A stretch of DNA of 32,818 bases from Bacteroidales bacterium. GTDB lineage: Bacteria; Bacteroidota; Bacteroidia; Bacteroidales; UBA932. Location: NCBI GenBank assembly GCA_028704975.1, contig JAQWEK010000002.1, positions 1 through 32,818 of the forward strand, written 5' to 3'. The position numbers and the translations under genes were made by a program. Shown here in pieces: positions 29,175 to 32,818 of this stretch. Position 1 is the stretch's first letter; the number at the start of each line of letters is the position of its first letter. The notes beneath the pieces were generated by a model. The model was not told the DNA's origin, searched no databases, and saw only the letters and a list, made by a program, of their open reading frames with translations.

Positions 29175-29711
29175 TTATAAAATTTCCTTAAGCAATTTCC
29201 GGGCAAACGGCCGCTCTTTCAATCTTGCATGCGGCACTGTTAATCTCTCTGTATTTATCTGCAGCTCAGCACATATTGTATTGCCTTCACCATGATTGCT
29301 CTCTGCAAAAATTTTTAAAATATCTATATCTATATTCCTGGAGAGATATTTTCTTTTATTCAAATCTTGCGGCAGCCTGTCTTCTTTTCTTTTCCGGCCC
29401 AATTCTTTTTCCGTCTCCAGACAAATATCCAAAACCTCTTGCGGCTCTTTATAAGTCAAACACATAAATGCTTGATTCATAAATTTTTCTATTGGGATTA
29501 CGTTCCCGGTCTCACCCAACTGCTTCTCAAAAATCCCCCACGGCTCTGTCTCTAATATGGAAGATGTCCGCACCGCTTCACTTAAATCCGTCACATCCAG
29601 ATAATCCGGCAAAAGTTTATCAATCAAAAGTTTATCAGCTTTCTCTATAATGCCTTTTTTATCCCCGATGTTGCTCCCAAGCAACAAATAAACTCTATAC
29701 AGTTTTTGCAT
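29175..29711 (-). CDS. folK: 2-amino-4-hydroxy-6-hydroxymethyldihydropteridine diphosphokinase
   Basis: 178 aa; YLLLGSNIGDKKGII, SILETEPWG, FMNQAFMCLT, EKELGRKRKE, RNIDIDILKIF, VPHARLKERPFARKLL. Confidence 0.92.
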   Translation of the reverse strand: MQKLYRVYLLLGSNIGDKKGIIEKADKLLIDKLLPDYLDVTDLSEAVRTSSILETEPWGIFEKQLGETGNVIPIEKFMNQAFMCLTYKEPQEVLDICLETEKELGRKRKEDRLPQDLNKRKYLSRNIDIDILKIFAESNHGEGNTICAELQINTERLTVPHARLKERPFARKLLKEIL

Positions 29712-29739
29712 AGAAACAATTTATAACCTCAACAATTTT

Positions 29740-30042
29740 TTACAGAAGTCCCAGCTCAAGTTTTGCCGCCTCGCTCATTCTGCTCTCATCCCATGCCGGT
29801 TCAAAAACAAGCTCAATTTTTACGTCTTTCACCCCGGGCACATCTTTAACGGCATCATTTACGTCCCTTATCAAATCATCGGCCAAGGGACAGGTTGGAG
29901 AGGTCATTGTCATCTTAATATACACTTTCCCATCTTCCTCGGCTTTAAGCTCATAGATAAGTCCAAGGTCATAAATATTCACGGAAATCTCCGGATCATA
30001 TACCTGCCTTATCGCTCTAACTATATCACTCTCTATTGCCAT
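29740..30042 (-). CDS. DUF59/MIP18-family Fe-S assembly protein
   Basis: 100 aa; VRAIRQVYDPEISVNIYDLGLIYEL, KMTMTSPTCPLADDLIRDV, VELVFEPAWDESRMSEAAKLELGLL-type ending. Confidence 0.92.
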   Translation of the reverse strand: MAIESDIVRAIRQVYDPEISVNIYDLGLIYELKAEEDGKVYIKMTMTSPTCPLADDLIRDVNDAVKDVPGVKDVKIELVFEPAWDESRMSEAAKLELGLL

Positions 30043-30141
30043 AAAATTCTTCTATAAATTATTATTTAATGTGTGTTTTCAAGTGTATTAATTGCTCCGG
30101 GCATTGCACACTTCTGTTTTGTCCTTCTTTATTTTGTACTT

Positions 30142-30567
30142 TCACTTTACATCTTTCTCCGCAAAGGCAAGCGCATAAATTTTAATCTGTTTAATCATAG
30201 AAACCAAACCGTTTGCCCGGGTTGGAGAAAGATTTGCCTTAAGTCCTATTGCATCTATAAAGTGCAAATTAGAATCTAAAATATCTTTAGGCGTCTGTTC
30301 ATTGTAAACCCTTATCAATAATGATATTATACCTTTTGTAATAATAGCGTCGCTGTCCGCCTTAAAAAATAATTTTCCGTCTTTCTCACTGCAAATCAGC
30401 CACACTCTGCTCTGGCATCCTTTAATCAGATTCTCATCTTTTTTATCCGCCTCATCAATAATAGGAAGATTTTTTCCCAGGTCAATTATGTACTGGTACT
30501 TGTCCATCCAGTCGGTAAAGATAGAAAACTCTTCAATTATTTGATTTTGTATTTCATTTATTTTCAT
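30142..30567 (-). CDS. sufE: SufE-like cysteine desulfuration protein
   Basis: Likely start MKINEIQNQIIEEFSIFTDWMDKYQYIIDLGKNLP at 30567; KGCQSRVWLICSEKDGKLFFKADSDAIITKGIISLLIRVYN, LSPTRANGL. Confidence 0.93.
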   Translation of the reverse strand: MKINEIQNQIIEEFSIFTDWMDKYQYIIDLGKNLPIIDEADKKDENLIKGCQSRVWLICSEKDGKLFFKADSDAIITKGIISLLIRVYNEQTPKDILDSNLHFIDAIGLKANLSPTRANGLVSMIKQIKIYALAFAEKDVK

Positions 30568-30621
30568 AGTATTATAACTTTTTACACGACAGTGCACGTC
30601 ACTGTATTGTAATAATATTAT

Positions 30622-30637
30622 ATCTGTCGCGACAGAT
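30622..30637. repeat. 16-bp perfect palindrome ATCTGTCGCGACAGAT, 18 bp with flanks
   Basis: tatctgtcgcgacagata in the sufS-sufE intergenic region; the same 16-mer occurs at 17942-17957 inside secDF. Confidence 0.9.
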
Positions 30638-30639
30638 AA

Positions 30640-31917
30640 TTACATTAACATTTTCTTTGCCCTTTTTACGCACTCAATAAATTTCTTTGCCTCATCAAGA
30701 GTATTATATGGTGCAAATGAAGCCCTTATGACACTTGTTACTCCAAGTGAATTCAGCAACGGCTCCGCACACATCAAACCGGTCCTTACCGCAATACCCA
30801 TCTTATCAAGTAATTGCGCTACATCTCCGGCATTGCAGCCTTTGATGTTAAAAGAGAACAGAGGAATTTTATCTCCCGTGTCATCTGACGCCTGAGAAGA
30901 AACTTTTCCCTCCGGCAAACCATACACTTCAACCTCTCCAATCTCATTTGGAAGCGCATTAAGCATATATTTAATTATCTCTTGTTCAGATGCTTTCACA
31001 GCTTCCCCCACCTCACCCTCTCTAACGGAGGCGGCAAAATCCAGCGCAGGTTTTAATGCAGATGCTCCTATAAAATTTGGGGTGCCCGCCTCAAACTTCA
31101 AAGGCAGCGGAGCATAAGAAGTTTTCTGATACGTTACAGTGCCAACCATGTCCCCGCCACCCATGTATGGCGGCATCTCATTCAAATAACGGCTTTTACC
31201 GTATAAAATTCCTACTCCTGTTGCACCGTAAATTTTATGAGCGGAGAAGGCATAAAAATCACAATCCATTTTCTGTACATCAACATGAACGTGAACTATT
31301 CCCTGTGCTCCGTCTATTAGCACAGGAATATTGTGGTTATGAGCTATTTGTACAATTTTATCCACGGGATTAACAATGCCAAGAACATTAGAAATATGTG
31401 TTGCGGCAACTATCTTCACTTTGCTGTCCAGCATTTTATCCAGCATATCAATTCTTAGCGCACCGCGTCCGTCAATAGGAAGAATTCTGATTTCCGCCCC
31501 TATCCTCTCAGCCGCCAGCTGCCACGGAACAATATTGGAATGATGAGAATCTGCCGTAATTACAATTACATCCCCTTTCATCAAATACTTCTGGCAAAAA
31601 CTTGCAGCAACAAGATTAATAGAGGCCGTGGTTCCCGATGTATAAATTATGTTTTCCCTGTCGGGAGCATTAATAAATTGCCTTACCCTCTCACGCGCCC
31701 CCTCATAAAGTCCCGTAGCCTCATCAGACAATTGATACATAGCACGATGCACGTTTGCATTTACTTTTGCATTCATCTTGTCCAACAACTCCAGAACCTC
31801 CAACGGCTTCTGAGAAGTTGCGGCATTATCCAAATATATCAGCGGCTGCCCGTTCATTTGCTGAGCTAGCGCCGGGAATTTTTTCCTTATATTTTCTACA
31901 ATATTTTTTGTCTCCAT
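30640..31917 (-). CDS. sufS: Cysteine desulfurase SufS-type
   Basis: 425 aa; YLDNAATSQKPLEVLELL, NVHRAMYQLSDEATGLYEGAR, ADSHHSNIVPWQ, DGAQGIVHVHVDVQKMDCDFYAFSAHKIYGATGVGILYG, RTGLMCAEPLL. Confidence 0.95.
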   Translation of the reverse strand: METKNIVENIRKKFPALAQQMNGQPLIYLDNAATSQKPLEVLELLDKMNAKVNANVHRAMYQLSDEATGLYEGARERVRQFINAPDRENIIYTSGTTASINLVAASFCQKYLMKGDVIVITADSHHSNIVPWQLAAERIGAEIRILPIDGRGALRIDMLDKMLDSKVKIVAATHISNVLGIVNPVDKIVQIAHNHNIPVLIDGAQGIVHVHVDVQKMDCDFYAFSAHKIYGATGVGILYGKSRYLNEMPPYMGGGDMVGTVTYQKTSYAPLPLKFEAGTPNFIGASALKPALDFAASVREGEVGEAVKASEQEIIKYMLNALPNEIGEVEVYGLPEGKVSSQASDDTGDKIPLFSFNIKGCNAGDVAQLLDKMGIAVRTGLMCAEPLLNSLGVTSVIRASFAPYNTLDEAKKFIECVKRAKKMLM

Positions 31918-32030
31918 ATAATCATCTTATAATAACAGAAATACCGTGTAGTAAAAATTTTAATTTTACCGTCTGATTAGCGGTGCACGCAAAATTATAA
32001 ACAAACTTTCACTTTGCATCTAAAAAAACT

Positions 32031-32038
32031 TAATTTTG
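32031..32038 (+). promoter_or_regulatory. Possible -7 box upstream of ruvA
   Basis: TAATTTTG matches TAnnTTTG, 28 nt before the ruvA ATG; spacing to the nearest TTTG (32013-32016) is shorter than expected. Confidence 0.35.
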
Positions 32039-32066
32039 CTCTGTTAACAGAAAAAACATTTCTTTT

Positions 32067-32660
32067 ATGTATGATTATATAAAGGGGCAGCTTGCTGAAG
32101 CAACTCCCACACAGGCAATTGTAGAGACGGGTGGAATAGGGTACAAACTGGAAATTTCTCTACAGACTTTTACGGAAATTCAAAATTTGAAAGAAATCAA
32201 ACTTTTCATTTACTATCACGTGAAGGAAGATGTAGCAATGTGGTACGGCTTTTACACAAAAGCGGAGCGAGATATGTTCATGAAGCTCATAAATGTCAAT
32301 GGCATAGGTCCCAACACGGCCAGGATGATGTTGTCATCTCTGAGTTCTGATGAGCTAAAGAATGCAATCATAAGCGGTGATGTTAATAAAATAAAGAGCA
32401 TCAAAGGAATAGGGCTTAAGACGGCACAAAGAGTTATCATAGATTTGAAAGATAAGATTGTGAAGGGCGGCGATACCTCCATGGAATCTTTAATGGCTGG
32501 CGGCGTGCCAAAAACACGGTCGGCTCAAGAAGCCCTTTCTGCCCTTGTTATGCTGGGCTTTAACAAAGCCGCAGCAGAAAAAGTTATCAATGGGATTGTC
32601 AAAGACAATCCGCAATACACCCTGGAGGAACTTGTCAAATATTCCCTCAAACGTTTATAA
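32067..32660 (+). CDS. ruvA: Holliday junction branch migration protein RuvA
   Basis: 197 aa; MYDYIKGQLAEATPTQAIVETGGIGYKLEIS, VNGIGPNTARMMLSSLS, IKGIGLKTAQRVIIDLKDKI, ALVMLGFNKAAAEKVI. Confidence 0.96.
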   Translation: MYDYIKGQLAEATPTQAIVETGGIGYKLEISLQTFTEIQNLKEIKLFIYYHVKEDVAMWYGFYTKAERDMFMKLINVNGIGPNTARMMLSSLSSDELKNAIISGDVNKIKSIKGIGLKTAQRVIIDLKDKIVKGGDTSMESLMAGGVPKTRSAQEALSALVMLGFNKAAAEKVINGIVKDNPQYTLEELVKYSLKRL

Positions 32661-32717
32661 CCCAAATATATAAAAAGCTTCCGGCTCACGCAACAAACTA
32701 CTAGTAGCAAACTACTA

Positions 32718-32759
32718 TAAATTTACCCTTGCATAACACACTGCTGTAAATGTACCCTT
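32718..32759 (+). repeat. Short direct repeat, 29-bp period, near the third dispersed-repeat copy
   Basis: taaatttaccctt (32718-32730) and taaatgtaccctt (32747-32759). Confidence 0.6.
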
Positions 32760-32779
32760 AGGAGCCATTTTACAATCCT

Positions 32780-32818
32780 TCTCAGAACGCACAGAAAGGC
32801 AAAAATGCAACTTGCTGA
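32780..32818 (-). repeat. Dispersed ~190-bp repeat, copy C (inverted, truncated by window end)
   Basis: tctcagaacgcacagaaaggcaaaaatgcaacttgctga is the exact reverse complement of 8577-8615. Confidence 0.92.

Noticed and set aside
29740-31917. Complete suf operon
   Set aside because: Only sufS, sufE and a DUF59 protein are present here; no sufB, sufC or sufD in the window.

Overview
The window looks like Bacteroidota chromosome, judged from gene content, TAnnTTTG-type -7 boxes and protein families. Most of it is ordinary housekeeping sequence: DUF4954-like protein (partial), ThiL-like protein, dnaE, gpmI, YbaK/ProX-type deacylase, rnr, secDF, a PD40/SPOR-like protein, an NfeD-like protein, floA, tRNA-Ser(GCT), a polyferredoxin, Fe-ADH, AlkD-like, a beta-barrel protein, tRNA-Pro(TGG), glyS, folK, a DUF59 protein, sufE, sufS and ruvA. 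The unusual part is an accessory island at about 8.4-12.7 kb. It is bracketed by two direct copies (190 bp, about 84% identical, gapless) of a dispersed repeat; a third, inverted copy runs off the right edge of the window. Between the copies are a mosaic lipoprotein (conserved-looking N-terminus, InlB-like repeat domain, AT-rich C-terminal domain resembling a degenerate JAB/MPN-type polymorphic-toxin module), a small exported DUF6705-like partner, a 19-bp-arm perfect hairpin and a YbaK/ProX gene. Just outside is a 43-bp tandem array with a diverged copy inside the island. Other items worth a second look are a ThiL homologue whose metal-binding motifs look eroded, an rnr/hypothetical dual-frame overlap with a 21-bp coding minisatellite, a recurrent CTGTCGSGA motif including two copies of a 16-bp palindrome, and a polyferredoxin with an internal Tat-like motif. 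All homology calls are from reading the sequence only; no searches were run.
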